A stretch of DNA of 64,000 nucleotides from Pseudomonadales bacterium (GCA_012103505.1 WLWP01000001.1:930001-994000), one strand, 5' to 3'; numbered from the stretch's first letter, positions 49,010 through 59,403 are shown. Notes: generated from the letters alone by a model not told the origin. Numbers and translations: made by a program.

Positions 49010-49993
49010 ATGACTTTTAGTGCCTTCCAAGTTACCAAAACAGACGACGGATTTGACCGCGCAATCGTAGATCGAGAAGTCAGTGATTTGCCGGAAGGTG
49101 ATGTGCTGATAGACGTTCAGTTCTCATCGCTGAATTTCAAAGATGGCCTCTCGGCAACTGGAAATCCAGGCGTAACTCGAAATTTTCCGCACACACCAGG
49201 CATTGATGCCGCTGGGATTGTTACCGAAAGCACTGACTCTGCCATACCTACTGGTACGGAAGTCGTGGTTATTGGGTTCGATCTTGGCATGAATACATCG
49301 GGCGGCTTTGGACAAAAAGTTCGAGTTCCAAGCGGATGGGTAGTACCACGTCCTGAAGGTCTAACACTCCATGAAAGTATGATCTTAGGTACAGCAGGTT
49401 TTACGGCGGCTGAGTGTATCGACAAATTGGAAACCCAAGGTATGACGACGGCAAGTGGCCCCGTTCTCGTGACCGGAGCGACTGGTGGGGTCGGATCTGT
49501 CGCAGTTAAAGTATTGAGTCATCTCGGCTACGAAGTTGCGGCTGTGACGGGCAAGCCTGACAAGCACGAATTCTTAACCTCGCTTGGTGCGAATGAGATC
49601 TTGTCTCGTGAGGAAATGATGGAGGGCGGCAAGCGCCCACTACTCGCGGATCGCTGGGGCGGTGTTGTCGATACTGTCGGCGGTGAGATGTTATTTAACG
49701 CGGTAAAAAGCTTGCGCTATGGATGTTCTCTAGCGGCCTGTGGTTTGGTTGGGGGCGCGGATATACCCGCGACTGTTTTTCCATTCTTGTTACGTCATGT
49801 GAACATACTTGGTATCGATTCCGTGGAGTTACCACTCGCTGAGAAAACCCGCATTTGGAATCGTTTAGCTGGAGAGTGGAAGATAGATCTGAGTGATCTG
49901 GAAGAAGTGCTTTCGCTGGAATCACTCTCTGGTGCCATTGATCGCATCTTGGTCGGTCAGATGGTTGGTAGAGGTGTCCTACACCACAACTAG
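49010..49993 (+). CDS. YhdH/AcuI-type NADPH-dependent oxidoreductase (MDR family)
   Basis: A medium-chain dehydrogenase/reductase without catalytic zinc. It has the YhdH-type N-terminus (SSLNFKDGLSATGNPGVTR), HTPGIDAAGIV, the cofactor motif VTGATGGVGSVAVKVLSHLG near residue 157, and the C-terminal RHVNILGIDSVELP. At 327 residues it is typical. Characterised relatives reduce acryloyl-CoA to propionyl-CoA (AcuI), relevant to DMSP breakdown in marine bacteria, but no other DMSP genes are in the window, so the substrate is open. Start ATG behind AAAGGA. Confidence 0.88.
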   Translation: MTFSAFQVTKTDDGFDRAIVDREVSDLPEGDVLIDVQFSSLNFKDGLSATGNPGVTRNFPHTPGIDAAGIVTESTDSAIPTGTEVVVIGFDLGMNTSGGFGQKVRVPSGWVVPRPEGLTLHESMILGTAGFTAAECIDKLETQGMTTASGPVLVTGATGGVGSVAVKVLSHLGYEVAAVTGKPDKHEFLTSLGANEILSREEMMEGGKRPLLADRWGGVVDTVGGEMLFNAVKSLRYGCSLAACGLVGGADIPATVFPFLLRHVNILGIDSVELPLAEKTRIWNRLAGEWKIDLSDLEEVLSLESLSGAIDRILVGQMVGRGVLHHN

Positions 49994-50003
49994 GAACTTG
50001 GCA

Positions 50004-51176
50004 TCAATCGCGACGCAGTTTTGGGTCCGGTGCAATCGGACTCGGATAGCGAAAGATAACGAAATAACTGCTCGCGACCAGCGTTAGCACCGTCGCAAAT
50101 TGAAGTACCAATGCACCAGCATCCGAAAGCAACTCGTTGCTGATCGCGATATAGCTCAACAAAAGCGAAAATTCTGAAGCCTGGCCTAATCGATAGCCAA
50201 CTTCTTTGCCATTCTCTGATGTCTCGCCCTGCAATTTCAACAAATATGCAAACACAATCGGTTTCACGGCGATCAATGTCGCTGCTAGGACGACTGCGGG
50301 TAGCCAGTACTGTGGAATGAGACCTATGTCTAACGCCGCACCGACGGAAAAGAAAAAGAGCACGAGAAAAAAATCACGTAATGGTCGCAAGCTCTCTGCG
50401 ATGTATTGAGCAATTGGTGACGTGGCGAGTGAAACTCCGCCGATAAAGGCGCCGATTTCTAGCGACAGTCCAATCGAGGAAGCGAGCGTTGCGATGCCTA
50501 AGCACCAGCCGATGGCCACCAGAAAAATGTATTCATGAAAAGCATCAAACTTCTGAATCAGAAACAGGAGACCCCACCGAACACCGGCGTAGGCGAATGC
50601 GACCACGAACGGGAGTCCTAGAAAAATACTTGCCAGGCTTGTCATTAAACCTTGCGAATCAGCGCCAAGACCCGTGATCAACAGGATTGCGAGAATGGCC
50701 AGAACGTCTTGGATAAGTAAAAGGCTGACGACGATTTCGCCGACGTGACGATGGTGGAGGACGGTGGTTGGAAGTAGCTTGATGCCAAGAATCGTGCTCG
50801 AAAACCCTGCTGCAATACCAGTGATCACGCATTCTGTGACGCCAAAACCGAATAAGAACATCACACCAAAGCCTAAACTAAAGAAAGCGATGGTTGTGCC
50901 AAGTGCGGTTAACAGCGACTCGCCAACCATGTTTTTCAATTTGGCAGGTTGTAAATCAAGCCCTACAAGAAACAGCAGGAAGATAATGCCGAATTCAGCT
51001 ATTTCTGTAAGGAGCGCTGGGTCGTCGACTGACTGCGTGCCAAATGGTCCTAGAATGCAGCCAATGGCTATGTAGGCCACGATCATTGGTTGTCGGGTGT
51101 ACAACGCCGCAGTGGCGAGGAGCGCCGCGCCTGCAAAAATGAAAAAAAACGATTCGATGATGCCGGTATGCGGCAT
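50004..51176 (-). CDS. CPA2-family cation:proton antiporter (membrane domain only)
   Basis: A 390-residue integral membrane protein of the KefB/C-like Na+(K+)/H+ exchanger domain with around 12 helices. Typical segments are GCILGPFGTQ, AEFGIIFLLFLVGLDLQPAKL and LSLEIGAFIGGVSLATSP. Unlike KefB/C it has no C-terminal RCK/TrkA-N nucleotide-binding domain, so gating by nucleotide or glutathione is not expected. It is convergent with the YhdH-type gene (10-bp gap). Ion specificity cannot be told from sequence. Confidence 0.87.
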   Translation of the reverse strand: MPHTGIIESFFFIFAGAALLATAALYTRQPMIVAYIAIGCILGPFGTQSVDDPALLTEIAEFGIIFLLFLVGLDLQPAKLKNMVGESLLTALGTTIAFFSLGFGVMFLFGFGVTECVITGIAAGFSSTILGIKLLPTTVLHHRHVGEIVVSLLLIQDVLAILAILLITGLGADSQGLMTSLASIFLGLPFVVAFAYAGVRWGLLFLIQKFDAFHEYIFLVAIGWCLGIATLASSIGLSLEIGAFIGGVSLATSPIAQYIAESLRPLRDFFLVLFFFSVGAALDIGLIPQYWLPAVVLAATLIAVKPIVFAYLLKLQGETSENGKEVGYRLGQASEFSLLLSYIAISNELLSDAGALVLQFATVLTLVASSYFVIFRYPSPIAPDPKLRRD

Positions 51177-51205
51177 AGGACTGCACCCCTAAGTTGGGGC
51201 GTATT

Positions 51206-51643
51206 TTACGCGTTCGCGCCTCTAGTGACACGTTGAAAGGACTGTTCCGGTTGAATTACGGAACCTTGATAGTGGCCGCTATAAGGGTTGGTCAACGCCA
51301 AATATCGCTCTGGTTGTCTGTTTTCGGCGACATCAATCGCATCGAATCCGCAGCGGACAAGATAGTGCACAGTATCTTCATGGGTGGCGCCCATTGCTCT
51401 GAGTTCGCCGGTGAAACCGAGCCTAGTGCGTAAGAGCACTGCCAGGGATAGAGCTCTGCCATCCACAAAGGTTGGAAATTCAATTGCTATTGCGGCTGCG
51501 TTAGCGACCGTACCGTCAGGTTCTTCATCACATTGAAGAAGAAGCGGGCTACTGCCGTCCCAATCTGCCAAGGCTTGGTATTGCGGACCGTCTGCCTCGA
51601 CTACCTCCCAGTTATCCGAGCTCTTTCTAACCTGCACTGGCAT
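51206..51643 (-). CDS. DUF934 protein partnered with sulfite reductase
   Basis: A 145-residue DUF934 protein, a family nearly always encoded immediately after the CysI-type nitrite/sulfite reductase in proteobacteria, as here; it is thought to assist assimilatory sulfate reduction, but the mechanism is unknown. The central block AIEFPTFVDGRALSLAVLLR, RLGFTGELRAMGATHEDTVH and YLVRCGFDA is typical. The ATG at 51643 is chosen because AAGGAA lies 7 nt upstream; the frame opens at 51667. It overlaps the cysI stop by 17 bp. Confidence 0.87.
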   Translation of the reverse strand: MPVQVRKSSDNWEVVEADGPQYQALADWDGSSPLLLQCDEEPDGTVANAAAIAIEFPTFVDGRALSLAVLLRTRLGFTGELRAMGATHEDTVHYLVRCGFDAIDVAENRQPERYLALTNPYSGHYQGSVIQPEQSFQRVTRGANA

Positions 51644-53288
51644 AAACGTGTTCCTTGAATGGGTCAATGCCTACGCGACGAAACGTTGCCAGAAAAGACT
51701 CACCTTCATGACGGCTGTCCGTATAGACGTTTAGGATTTTCTCAATAATGTCCGGTACTTCGTCTCGCGCAAAGGACGGACCAAGAATTTGACCCAATGT
51801 TGCGGCGTTACCACTATGACCCGAGTGTCCGCCAACCGATATCTGGTAGAACTCACTGCCTTTTTTGTCGACGCCAAGAATACCGATATGGCCAACGTGA
51901 TGGTGACCGCAAGCGTTCATGCAGCCGGATATGTTGATGTCTAGTTCGCCCAAATCGTGCAAGTAGTCCTCATCGTCAAAGCGTCTTTGTATGGCTTCAG
52001 CGACTGGGATGGATTTTGCGTTAGCGAGTGAACAGTAATCACCCCCGGGGCAGCAGATCATGTCAGTAAGTTGGCCTTTGTTGGCTTCGCCGAGCCCATC
52101 GGCGCAAGCTGCTTGCCACAACTCAAACAGTTCGGCTTGCGCAACATGCGGTAAGACAAAATTCTGTTCATGGCTAATGCGTATTTCGCCAAACCCGTAT
52201 TGGTCTGACCACTGGGCGACGTTGTCCATTTGTTTGTCGGTCACGTCGCCGGGCGGAATGCCTGTGACTTTGGTCGAGAGCGTGACTGATGCATACCCGG
52301 ATTGCTTGTGAGCGAATACGTTTTGGTTGAGCCAACGGCTAAAGGCTGGGTTTTGCAGGCGTAGTTCTGCGAAGTCAAAGTCCTCTACCGTGGCAAAATC
52401 TGGGTCTGTGAAATGTGCTTGTAGTCGGGAGATTTCATCCGCGGTGACGGTTGCAGCGCCGTCCTTTAGGTATTGCCACTCTTCCTCAACTTTATCCCGA
52501 AAAGTATCCGCACCCATGGCTCGTACGAGAATTTTGATGCGGGCTTTGTATTTATTGTCGCGACGACCGTAGCGGTTATAGACGCGCATGATGGCTTCGA
52601 GGTAGCTCAGAACATGTTGGACAGGAATGTTCTCGCCGATAAGTGCGCCAATAACCGGCGTTCGGCCCAAGCCACCACCGACGAAAAAATCGAACTGAGC
52701 TGCGCCCGATGGAGAATTCGACACTTGGAGTCCGATGTCGTGTACGGCGATGGCGGCCCGATCTTCGGTTGCACCAGTGACCGCGATCTTGAATTTTCGT
52801 GGTAGCCAGTCGAATTCCGGATGCGCAGTCGACCACTGGCGGATCAGCTCGCAGTACGGTCTGGGATCGAGTGTTTCATCATATGCCGCACCGGCAAACT
52901 CGTCTGTTGTCACATTTCGGATGCAGCTACCGCTGGTTTGAATGGCGTGCATGTCGACCGATGCGAGATCTTGCAGGATGTCCGGCACTTCGGCGAGTTC
53001 AGGCCAGTTGAACTGTATATTTTGGCGCGTGCTTAGATGCCCATAACCGCGGTCGTACTCGCGGGCGATTTTGGCGAGCATGCGCAGTTGAGCACTGGAA
53101 AGTGTGCCGTACGGCACAGCAACGCGAAGCATTGGGGCTAGACGTTGTATGTATAGTCCATTGCGCAATCGTAGTTGAAGAAACTCGTCTTCGGCGAGTT
53201 CCCCGGCTAGGTATCGCTCGGTCTGCTCACGATAGTGTGCGACTCGTTCGGCGACAAAGGTACGATCAAATTCGTCGTAGGTATACAT
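51627..53288 (-). CDS. cysI: Nitrite/sulfite reductase haemoprotein (CysI-type)
   Basis: Sirohaem and [4Fe-4S] enzyme that reduces sulfite to sulfide (or nitrite to ammonia), probably for cysteine synthesis. The cluster cysteines are in CCPGGDYCSLANAK and SGCMNACGHHHVGH. Substrate-binding basic residues lie in GHLSTRQNIQFNW and TSGSCIRNV. It is a single-chain 553-residue type like the pseudomonad CysI, beginning MYTYDEFDRTFVAERV; I chose the ATG at 53288 over a TTG two codons upstream. It precedes the DUF934 gene in the same operon. Confidence 0.93.
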   Translation of the reverse strand: MYTYDEFDRTFVAERVAHYREQTERYLAGELAEDEFLQLRLRNGLYIQRLAPMLRVAVPYGTLSSAQLRMLAKIAREYDRGYGHLSTRQNIQFNWPELAEVPDILQDLASVDMHAIQTSGSCIRNVTTDEFAGAAYDETLDPRPYCELIRQWSTAHPEFDWLPRKFKIAVTGATEDRAAIAVHDIGLQVSNSPSGAAQFDFFVGGGLGRTPVIGALIGENIPVQHVLSYLEAIMRVYNRYGRRDNKYKARIKILVRAMGADTFRDKVEEEWQYLKDGAATVTADEISRLQAHFTDPDFATVEDFDFAELRLQNPAFSRWLNQNVFAHKQSGYASVTLSTKVTGIPPGDVTDKQMDNVAQWSDQYGFGEIRISHEQNFVLPHVAQAELFELWQAACADGLGEANKGQLTDMICCPGGDYCSLANAKSIPVAEAIQRRFDDEDYLHDLGELDINISGCMNACGHHHVGHIGILGVDKKGSEFYQISVGGHSGHSGNAATLGQILGPSFARDEVPDIIEKILNVYTDSRHEGESFLATFRRVGIDPFKEHVYASAG

Positions 53289-53507
53289 CTGCAAGTGGCT
53301 GGCATAGTAACTCGGCGCGCGACGATAGCAGCACTCTAAAGCCCTGCCAATGTACTAACGGATATAAGCTTAGAAGGAACAGAAAACTGCTCTTTGCGAA
53401 GAGTTTTGCCGCCTAGTGCACAGATCACGATGCAAACTTTGTACGCTCTCCTGAATCTGCGTATTATGCGCGCCGACGAGTTGTATTGAAGTAGATGAGG
53501 GTAAGCA

Positions 53508-53648
53508 GTGTCAGAACAAAGTATTAGTGATCAGGAGAAAACGGAAGCGTTGGACAGTGCCGCCGACACAAAAGTTATTATTGTTGTGTTTGCAACCATG
53601 GTCCTGTTTGCAGTGCACCTAATTTCCGGTTTTACCTTCGACTTCTAG
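53508..53648 (+). CDS. Small single-pass membrane protein, 46 aa
   Basis: A 46-codon gene too short for ordinary gene callers: GTG at 53508, stop TAG at 53646. A good Shine-Dalgarno (TGAGGGTAA) lies about 5 nt upstream. The first 22 residues are polar and charged (MSEQSISDQEKTEALDSAAD), then a clear membrane helix KVIIVVFATMVLFAVHLISG with a short FTFDF tail. It is divergent from cysI and convergent with metH. I do not recognise a family. It could be a small inner-membrane protein linked to electron transfer or sulfur metabolism, which is only a guess from position. Confidence 0.6.
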   Translation: MSEQSISDQEKTEALDSAADTKVIIVVFATMVLFAVHLISGFTFDF

Positions 53649-53678
53649 TCAGTTCGGATAGCCGAGAAGGCTGATACG

Positions 53679-56600
53679 CTAGTTGAGCAGCGGGCGAAGC
53701 GTACGCTCGGCGTCTTCCTCGTTTAATCCAGTTCGCTCTGCGTAGTCCAACAGTTGGTCTCGGTCGATCTTTCCGACGCCAAAATATTTGCTCTCAGGGT
53801 GCGCAAAATACCATCCGCTCACAGACGCTGCGGGATCCATAGCAAGGCTATCGGTCAGCGAAATGCCACTTTGTCGGGTCGCATCGAGTAGCTCAAAGAG
53901 AGCAACCTTTTGAGAATGATCAGGACATGCTGGGTATCCAGGCGCAGGCCGTATGCCACGGTAGCGTTCTTTGATGAGAGCATCATTCGAAAGTGTCTCC
54001 TCGGAGTCATACCCCCAGAACTCGGTTCGTATTTTGTGATGCAAAAATTCAGCAAATGCCTCCGCGAGACGATCTGCTAGCGATTTAACAAGAATTTGTT
54101 GGTAATCGTCGTTGTGGTGGGGAGCAAGCGCTGCTTCGATCCCTAAACCAGCAGTGACCGCAAAGCCTCCTACATAGTCTTCTGCTCCCGTAGGTGCGAC
54201 AAAGTCCGCAAGACAAAAATTCGGTGCAAGGTCATCGGGCTTTGGTGTTTGTTGGCGCAGATGTGTGATTACTTTTGTGGGTATTGAACGATCGCCATCC
54301 GCGAATATCGCCACGTCGTCCGATTGTTTGCGGTTTGCAGCCCACAGACCGTAGACGCCTTTGCATTGTAGAGAATGGTTTTTGATCAGCTCATCTAATG
54401 TTGCGGTAGCGTCGTCGAACAGATCGCGCGCTGCGGATCCGACGACTTCGTCTTCAAGGATATTCGGATACTTGCCTGCGAGTTCCCAGGTCATAAAAAA
54501 TGGCGTCCAATCTATGTACGGTACCAAGTCTGCGATACTAGGTTCGATGGTATAGACGCCAAGCTTGTTTGGTTTTACTGGTGAGTAGCTACCCCCAACA
54601 AAATGATTGTACCGGGCATCCTCGAGTGGCAGAAATTCACGTTTGCTTTGCCGTGCCGCGACGCGGTCACGAACTTTCGTGTAGTCAGCGGCGATCTCAT
54701 CGGCGAAAGTCTTGTACTGGGCTTCATCACTCAAGAGTCGTGAGGCTGTTTGCACGGCTCTCGAAGCATCTGAGACATAGACTGTGGCACGATTTTCAAA
54801 GGCAGGTGCAATCCTGGCAGCCGTATGTGCTTTACTGGTGGTGGCTCCCCCAATTAGTAGCGGAATTTGCAGATCAAGACGCTGCATTTCTCCTGCCACA
54901 TTGACCATTTCGTCCAAAGAAGGCGTGATCAATCCTGATAAACCAATGGCCTGTGCTTTCTCCTCGATTGCGGTTTGCAGTATCTTTTCTGCAGGGACCA
55001 TTACGCCAAGATCAATAACTTCATAGTTGTTGCACTGGAGAACGACACCAACGATATTTTTACCGATGTCATGGACGTCGCCTTTGACCGTGGCCATGAC
55101 AATCTTGCCTTTGGTCTGGCGTGCCTCACCTTTCTCTGCATCGATGAAAGGGATGAGGTGTGCGACGGCCTGTTTCATCACGCGAGCACTTTTGACCACC
55201 TGTGGAAGAAACATCTTGCCTGAGCCAAATAGTTCGCCAACAACCGACATGCCATCCATCAGCGGTCCTTCGATGACATCCAAGGGCCTAGTCGCAGCTA
55301 ATCGAGCTTCCTCTGTGTCATCTACGATAAATTCCGTAATTCCGTTGACCAACGCGTGCGAGAGCCTGCTCGCGACCGTTTCGGACCGCCATTCATCGTT
55401 GCTCTTGTCGTTGCTCGTTCCTGTTGAACTGAGAGTGTTGGCAAGTTCTAACAAACGGTCAGTTGCTGCTTCATCTCGATTGAGGATGAGATCTTCTGCA
55501 GCTTCACGCGCATCGTCGGGAAGATCTGCATATATTCCTAGCTGACCAGCGTTAACAATAGCCATTGTTAGACCAGCTTGGATGGCGTGGTATAGGAATA
55601 CTGTGTGTATTGCTTCGCGCACTGGGTTGTTACCACGGAAAGAGAACGAGACGTTGCTAAGGCCTCCTGAAGTACTCGCGTGGGGCAGGTTCTCCTTGAT
55701 CCATTGGACCGCTTGGATGAAGTCCACCGCATAGTTGCTATGTTCTTCAATGCCGGTACCAACCGCGAAGATGTTAGCGTCAAAAATTATGTCTGCAGGT
55801 GCTATGCCGACCACGTCCGTCAGAATACGATAAGATCGTTCGCAAATCTGAATCTTGCGTTCATACGTATCTGCCTGACCGTCTTCGTCGAACGCCATCA
55901 CGATAACTGCGGCGCCGAACCGCCTACATTCGTTCGCCTGCTGAATGAAACTCTCTTCGCCTTCTTTTAGGCTAATGGAGTTAACAATCGCTTTGCCCTG
56001 CACGCACTTAAGACCCGCGTTGATAATCGACCATTGGCTTGAGTCGATCATGATCGGTACTCGCGCGATATCGGGTTCCGCAGCAATTAAGTTAAGAAAC
56101 TCAGTCATCATGGCTTGCCCATCGAGCATGCCTTCGTCCATGTTGATGTCGATGATCTGGGCACCATTTTCAACTTGTTGGCGAGCGACATCTAAGGCGG
56201 CGCATAGATCACCCTCCCTGATGAGGCGAGCAAACTTGGCAGAACCTGTCACATTTGTCCGTTCACCAACGTTAACGAAAAGAGATGCGTCGTTGATCGA
56301 GAGAGCTTCTAACCCCGACAGCTTTAGTTCGCTCGAGATCTCTGGGATGACTCGTGGCGGCAGTTCAGCCATCGCTGCGGTAATCGCCGCTATGTGTTCT
56401 GGCGTCGTACCACAACAACCGCCGACAATGTTGACCCATCCAGATTCCGCATAATCGCGAACGATTTCTGCCATTTGCTCGGCGGTTTGGTCATATTCGC
56501 CGAACGAGTTTGGCAGCCCTGCGTTTGGGTGGACGCTCACAGGAAAGGGGCTAAGTTTGGCCAGTTCAGAAATATATGGGCGAAGCTGTTCTGCGCCGAG

Positions 56601-57365
56601 GGCACAATTAAGGCCGACGGCGACTGGATTTGCGTGTGATATCGAGTTAAGAAATGCCTCGGTAGTCTGCCCAGATAACGTTCGTCCCGATGCGTCGGTG
56701 ATCGTGCCTGAAACAATAACCGGTAGGGCGGCGAGCCCTTCGGCTATTCGAGAATCGTTTTGTCTCAGAATTGCATAGATCGCGGCTTTGGCATTCAGCG
56801 TGTCGAAAACGGTTTCGACCATGAGGAGATCTACACCGCCAGCGATTAGACCGTTGATGGATTCGGCGTAAATTTCTAGCAATTCGTCAAAAGTGACGTT
56901 GCGGAACCCGGGGGCGTCTACGTCAGGGGAAAGGCTCGCAGATCGATTCGTGGGGCCAATGGATCCTGCGACAAATCTGGGTTTTTCTATGGTCGAGTAT
57001 TGATCAGCGACTTCACGCGCGAGCGCAGCCCCTGCTTGGTTGATTTCGAATGCGAATTCTTCTAGCCCGAAGTCAGCCTGCGCGAGGGAGGTAGCGGAGA
57101 ATGTATTCGTTGAAATGATGTCCGCACCTGCTTCAAGGTATGAGGCATGTACTTCGGCAACCACTTCCGGTTTCACTAGGTTTAAGACGTCGTGGTTGCC
57201 TTGGAGTGGGCTTTTATGGGCGGCAAAACGCGGGCCTCGGTAGTCTTCCTCTTTGAGTTTATAGCCCTGTAAGGCTGTCCCATAAGCGCCATCAAGAATG
57301 AGAATCTGCTGACTAAGTCGTTCTTCAAAGAGTGCTTCGGACAATTCGGGAGCGGTATCTGACAT
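53679..57365 (-). CDS. metH: Cobalamin-dependent methionine synthase
   Basis: Methylates homocysteine with methyl-tetrahydrofolate via B12. All four modules are present in 1228 residues: homocysteine-binding barrel (1-330, zinc cysteines in [11 protein letters not shown] and [12 protein letters not shown]), folate-binding pterin domain (about 355-620), cap plus B12-binding domain (about 650-885, with the His ligand in DVHDIGKN) and the AdoMet reactivation domain (about 900-1228, [15 protein letters not shown]). No cobalamin or SAH riboswitch could be recognised in the ~240-bp gap before it. Divergent from nfuA. Confidence 0.97.
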   Translation of the reverse strand: MSDTAPELSEALFEERLSQQILILDGAYGTALQGYKLKEEDYRGPRFAAHKSPLQGNHDVLNLVKPEVVAEVHASYLEAGADIISTNTFSATSLAQADFGLEEFAFEINQAGAALAREVADQYSTIEKPRFVAGSIGPTNRSASLSPDVDAPGFRNVTFDELLEIYAESINGLIAGGVDLLMVETVFDTLNAKAAIYAILRQNDSRIAEGLAALPVIVSGTITDASGRTLSGQTTEAFLNSISHANPVAVGLNCALGAEQLRPYISELAKLSPFPVSVHPNAGLPNSFGEYDQTAEQMAEIVRDYAESGWVNIVGGCCGTTPEHIAAITAAMAELPPRVIPEISSELKLSGLEALSINDASLFVNVGERTNVTGSAKFARLIREGDLCAALDVARQQVENGAQIIDINMDEGMLDGQAMMTEFLNLIAAEPDIARVPIMIDSSQWSIINAGLKCVQGKAIVNSISLKEGEESFIQQANECRRFGAAVIVMAFDEDGQADTYERKIQICERSYRILTDVVGIAPADIIFDANIFAVGTGIEEHSNYAVDFIQAVQWIKENLPHASTSGGLSNVSFSFRGNNPVREAIHTVFLYHAIQAGLTMAIVNAGQLGIYADLPDDAREAAEDLILNRDEAATDRLLELANTLSSTGTSNDKSNDEWRSETVASRLSHALVNGITEFIVDDTEEARLAATRPLDVIEGPLMDGMSVVGELFGSGKMFLPQVVKSARVMKQAVAHLIPFIDAEKGEARQTKGKIVMATVKGDVHDIGKNIVGVVLQCNNYEVIDLGVMVPAEKILQTAIEEKAQAIGLSGLITPSLDEMVNVAGEMQRLDLQIPLLIGGATTSKAHTAARIAPAFENRATVYVSDASRAVQTASRLLSDEAQYKTFADEIAADYTKVRDRVAARQSKREFLPLEDARYNHFVGGSYSPVKPNKLGVYTIEPSIADLVPYIDWTPFFMTWELAGKYPNILEDEVVGSAARDLFDDATATLDELIKNHSLQCKGVYGLWAANRKQSDDVAIFADGDRSIPTKVITHLRQQTPKPDDLAPNFCLADFVAPTGAEDYVGGFAVTAGLGIEAALAPHHNDDYQQILVKSLADRLAEAFAEFLHHKIRTEFWGYDSEETLSNDALIKERYRGIRPAPGYPACPDHSQKVALFELLDATRQSGISLTDSLAMDPAASVSGWYFAHPESKYFGVGKIDRDQLLDYAERTGLNEEDAERTLRPLLN

Positions 57366-57568
57366 TTGTGATTTCTAAATTGGCAATTGAGTGATTTCTG
57401 CGCGCGTTAAGCATACGCCTGGCTTAAATTCATAGACCTGTCGGATGTCGCAAAGCTAGCGCACGCTAACTCTAGGCGAGTCTGGTGTGAAAACAATTGA
57501 AGTTTAGACGTAACAACATGAGGCAAATTGATATGAGCCCACCGGCGTAAGAAATCTCATCGGCCCCT

Positions 57569-57593
57569 ATACCCGACTAAAATAGTCGGGTAT
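57569..57593 (+). promoter_or_regulatory. IscR type 1-like binding site upstream of nfuA
   Basis: An imperfectly spaced palindrome, ATACCCGACT (57569-57578), AAAAT, AGTCGGGTAT (57584-57593), fitting every position of the E. coli IscR type 1 consensus (ATASYYGACT...AGTCRRSTAT). A TATAAA at 57591-57596 overlaps its right half, so bound IscR could block a promoter for nfuA, whose ATG is 33 bp further on. This suggests repression when Fe-S clusters are plentiful. Confidence 0.75.
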
Positions 57594-57626
57594 AAAGCAC
57601 TTCTTAGAGTGAAACGAACGAACCCC

Positions 57627-58208
57627 ATGATCGAGATTTCTGAAAGCGCTCAGACCTACCTTCAAGAACTGCTGGGCAAGCAAGAGCAGGATGGCACGGC
57701 TATACGCGTGTTTGTCGCTCAACCAGGGACCCCGCAGGCGGAAACTTGTATCGCCTACTGTCGCCCAGGCGAGGAACAGGAAGGTGATATTTCTGTCGAG
57801 TACGAGGGTTTTCGAGCTTGGTTTGAAGGTCGCAGCGAATCGTATTTGGTCGATGCAGTGGTTGATTATCAAGAGGATCAGATGGGTGGGCAGCTGACAA
57901 TTAAAGCGCCTAATGCTCGGATTCCAAACGTTTCGGATGATTCCCCGCTAGAAGACCGTATAAATTACATTTTGTATAACGAAATCAATCCGGGTCTTGC
58001 TGCGCACGGCGGCATGGTCACGCTAGTCGAGCTTACCAGTGAGAAAGAAGCGGTCCTTCAGTTCGGCGGTGGTTGTCAGGGTTGCTCGGCGGTCGATGTC
58101 ACGCTTAAACACAGCGTGGAGGCCACCCTCTTAGAGCGCCTTCCAGAGCTCACCGCAGTGAAAGACATGACCGATCACTCTTTAACAGAGAACGCTTACT
58201 ACTCTTAG
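57627..58208 (+). CDS. nfuA: Fe-S biogenesis protein NfuA
   Basis: Fe-S cluster carrier delivering [4Fe-4S] clusters under stress. It has a degenerate A-type N-terminal domain (about residues 1-95, [20 protein letters not shown]) and a C-terminal Nfu domain with the cluster-binding CxxC in [20 protein letters not shown] near residue 152. The ATG at 57627 gives 193 residues starting [12 protein letters not shown], matching the E. coli start; a GTG at 57609 is less likely. An IscR-type site lies just upstream. Confidence 0.95.
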   Translation: MIEISESAQTYLQELLGKQEQDGTAIRVFVAQPGTPQAETCIAYCRPGEEQEGDISVEYEGFRAWFEGRSESYLVDAVVDYQEDQMGGQLTIKAPNARIPNVSDDSPLEDRINYILYNEINPGLAAHGGMVTLVELTSEKEAVLQFGGGCQGCSAVDVTLKHSVEATLLERLPELTAVKDMTDHSLTENAYYS

Positions 58209-58239
58209 GCGATAGAACTTAGTTACATCAGAAAACAGG

Positions 58240-59283
58240 TTAGAAACGTACTGCGATTTCTCTGTGAAGGTGTCTAAGCATTTCTTCTGTTTCTTCCCAT
58301 CCTACACACGCGTCGGTTACTGAGACGCCATACTCGAGATCGTGGCCATTCAATTTCTGACTGCCGGCCTGTAAATTGCTCTCGATCATCAGCCCGGTGA
58401 TTGAGTGATTACCGTTGCGTATCTGTTGAATAACCGCATCCAAAACGACCGTTTGATTGCGATGGTCTTTGCCGGAATTCGCGTGAGATAAGTCGATCAT
58501 TATCGAGGGTGTGTGTTCGATCTCTTGCAGTGCCTGTTCGGCTGCTGTTACGTGTTCCGCGGCGTAGTTCGGTCCGTTTGATCCACCGCGAAGTACGACA
58601 TGGGTATGGGGATTCCCGCGCGTGTGGATGACGCTCACTTGACCAGATGGACTGATGCCCAGAAAGGAGTGAGGGCTGGTTGCGGATTGCAACGCGTTTA
58701 ACGCAACACCCAAAGATCCGTCGGTGCCGTTCTTAAACCCAACAGCGCAACTAAGACCGGACGCCATTTCTCGATGTGTTTGAGATTCTGTTGTACGCGC
58801 GCCGATAGCAGACCAAGAAATGAGGTCTTGTAAGTATTGAGGCGTGATCGGGTCTAAAGCTTCCGTTGCGATCGGTAGCCCGCGTTCGGATATGTCGAGT
58901 AACAATTTCCGTGCTATCTCCAAGCCTTCAGCGACTTTGAAGGAGTCGTTCAAGTAGGGATCGTTGATTAGTCCTTTCCAGCCAACGGTGCTGCGCGGCT
59001 TTTCGAAGTAGGCACGCATTACCAGTAACAGCCGATCATCTACCTGGTTCGATAGCGACGCGAGGCGATCTGCGTACTCGAGGGCTGCGTCTGGATCGTG
59101 GATTGAGCAAGGGCCAACCACAACCAGTAGGCGTTGGTCACGCAACGTAACTATCTGTTCAATTGTTGCCCGAGCACTTGTGATGAATTCCCTCACTCCT
59201 TCTGGAGCTGGGAGCTTTGCCTTTAAGTTTTCTGGTGTAGTCAGCACTTCGTGTTGCTCCACATTCACATTTTCAAGTTGCAT
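58240..59283 (-). CDS. 3-deoxy-7-phosphoheptulonate (DAHP) synthase, class I
   Basis: First step of the shikimate pathway: PEP plus erythrose 4-phosphate gives DAHP. A 347-residue AroF/G/H-type enzyme with LLVVVGPCSIHDPDAALEYA, MRAYFEKPRSTVGWKG, GARTTESQTHREMASGLS, MIDLSHANSGKDHRNQ and SLGV/ESNLQAGSQ segments. The three allosteric paralogues (Tyr-, Phe- or Trp-sensitive) cannot be told apart here, so no symbol is given. A leader ORF rich in aromatic codons and a terminator lie directly upstream, pointing to control by transcription attenuation. ATG behind CCGGAG. Confidence 0.95.
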   Translation of the reverse strand: MQLENVNVEQHEVLTTPENLKAKLPAPEGVREFITSARATIEQIVTLRDQRLLVVVGPCSIHDPDAALEYADRLASLSNQVDDRLLLVMRAYFEKPRSTVGWKGLINDPYLNDSFKVAEGLEIARKLLLDISERGLPIATEALDPITPQYLQDLISWSAIGARTTESQTHREMASGLSCAVGFKNGTDGSLGVALNALQSATSPHSFLGISPSGQVSVIHTRGNPHTHVVLRGGSNGPNYAAEHVTAAEQALQEIEHTPSIMIDLSHANSGKDHRNQTVVLDAVIQQIRNGNHSITGLMIESNLQAGSQKLNGHDLEYGVSVTDACVGWEETEEMLRHLHREIAVRF

Positions 59284-59320
59284 TGATATCTCCGGTTGTC
59301 ACCGACAACTTTCTTTAGGC

Positions 59321-59359
59321 GCTAAAAAACCCCGCGAGGTTTGCCGACCTGACGGGGTT
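59321..59359 (-). terminator. Attenuator terminator in the DAHP synthase leader
   Basis: On the minus strand, outer arms AACCCCG/CGGGGTT (59353-59359 with 59328-59334) and an inner AGGT/ACCT pair form a hairpin followed by TTTTTT. It sits about 40 bp before the DAHP synthase ATG and about 45 bp after the leader-peptide stop. Confidence 0.85.
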
Positions 59360-59368
59360 GTTTCCGAC

Positions 59369-59387
59369 GGAAGGCTTCGCACCTTCC
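59369..59387 (-). other. Upstream hairpin in the DAHP synthase leader RNA
   Basis: GGAAGG/CCTTCC stem with a 7-nt loop between the leader-peptide stop and the terminator. It may be a pause or protector structure. The leader segment GGCGGGG within the Trp-Arg-Gly codons could also pair with the 5' arm of the terminator (CCCCGTC), a possible antiterminator. This is inference by eye, not folding. Confidence 0.45.
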
Positions 59388-59403
59388 ATAGTTGAAGGCT
59401 GAC

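Noticed and set aside
57366..57568. Possible cobalamin or S-adenosylhomocysteine riboswitch before metH.
   Set aside because: None of the conserved boxes of either class could be found on the minus strand; only ordinary AT-rich spacer is visible.
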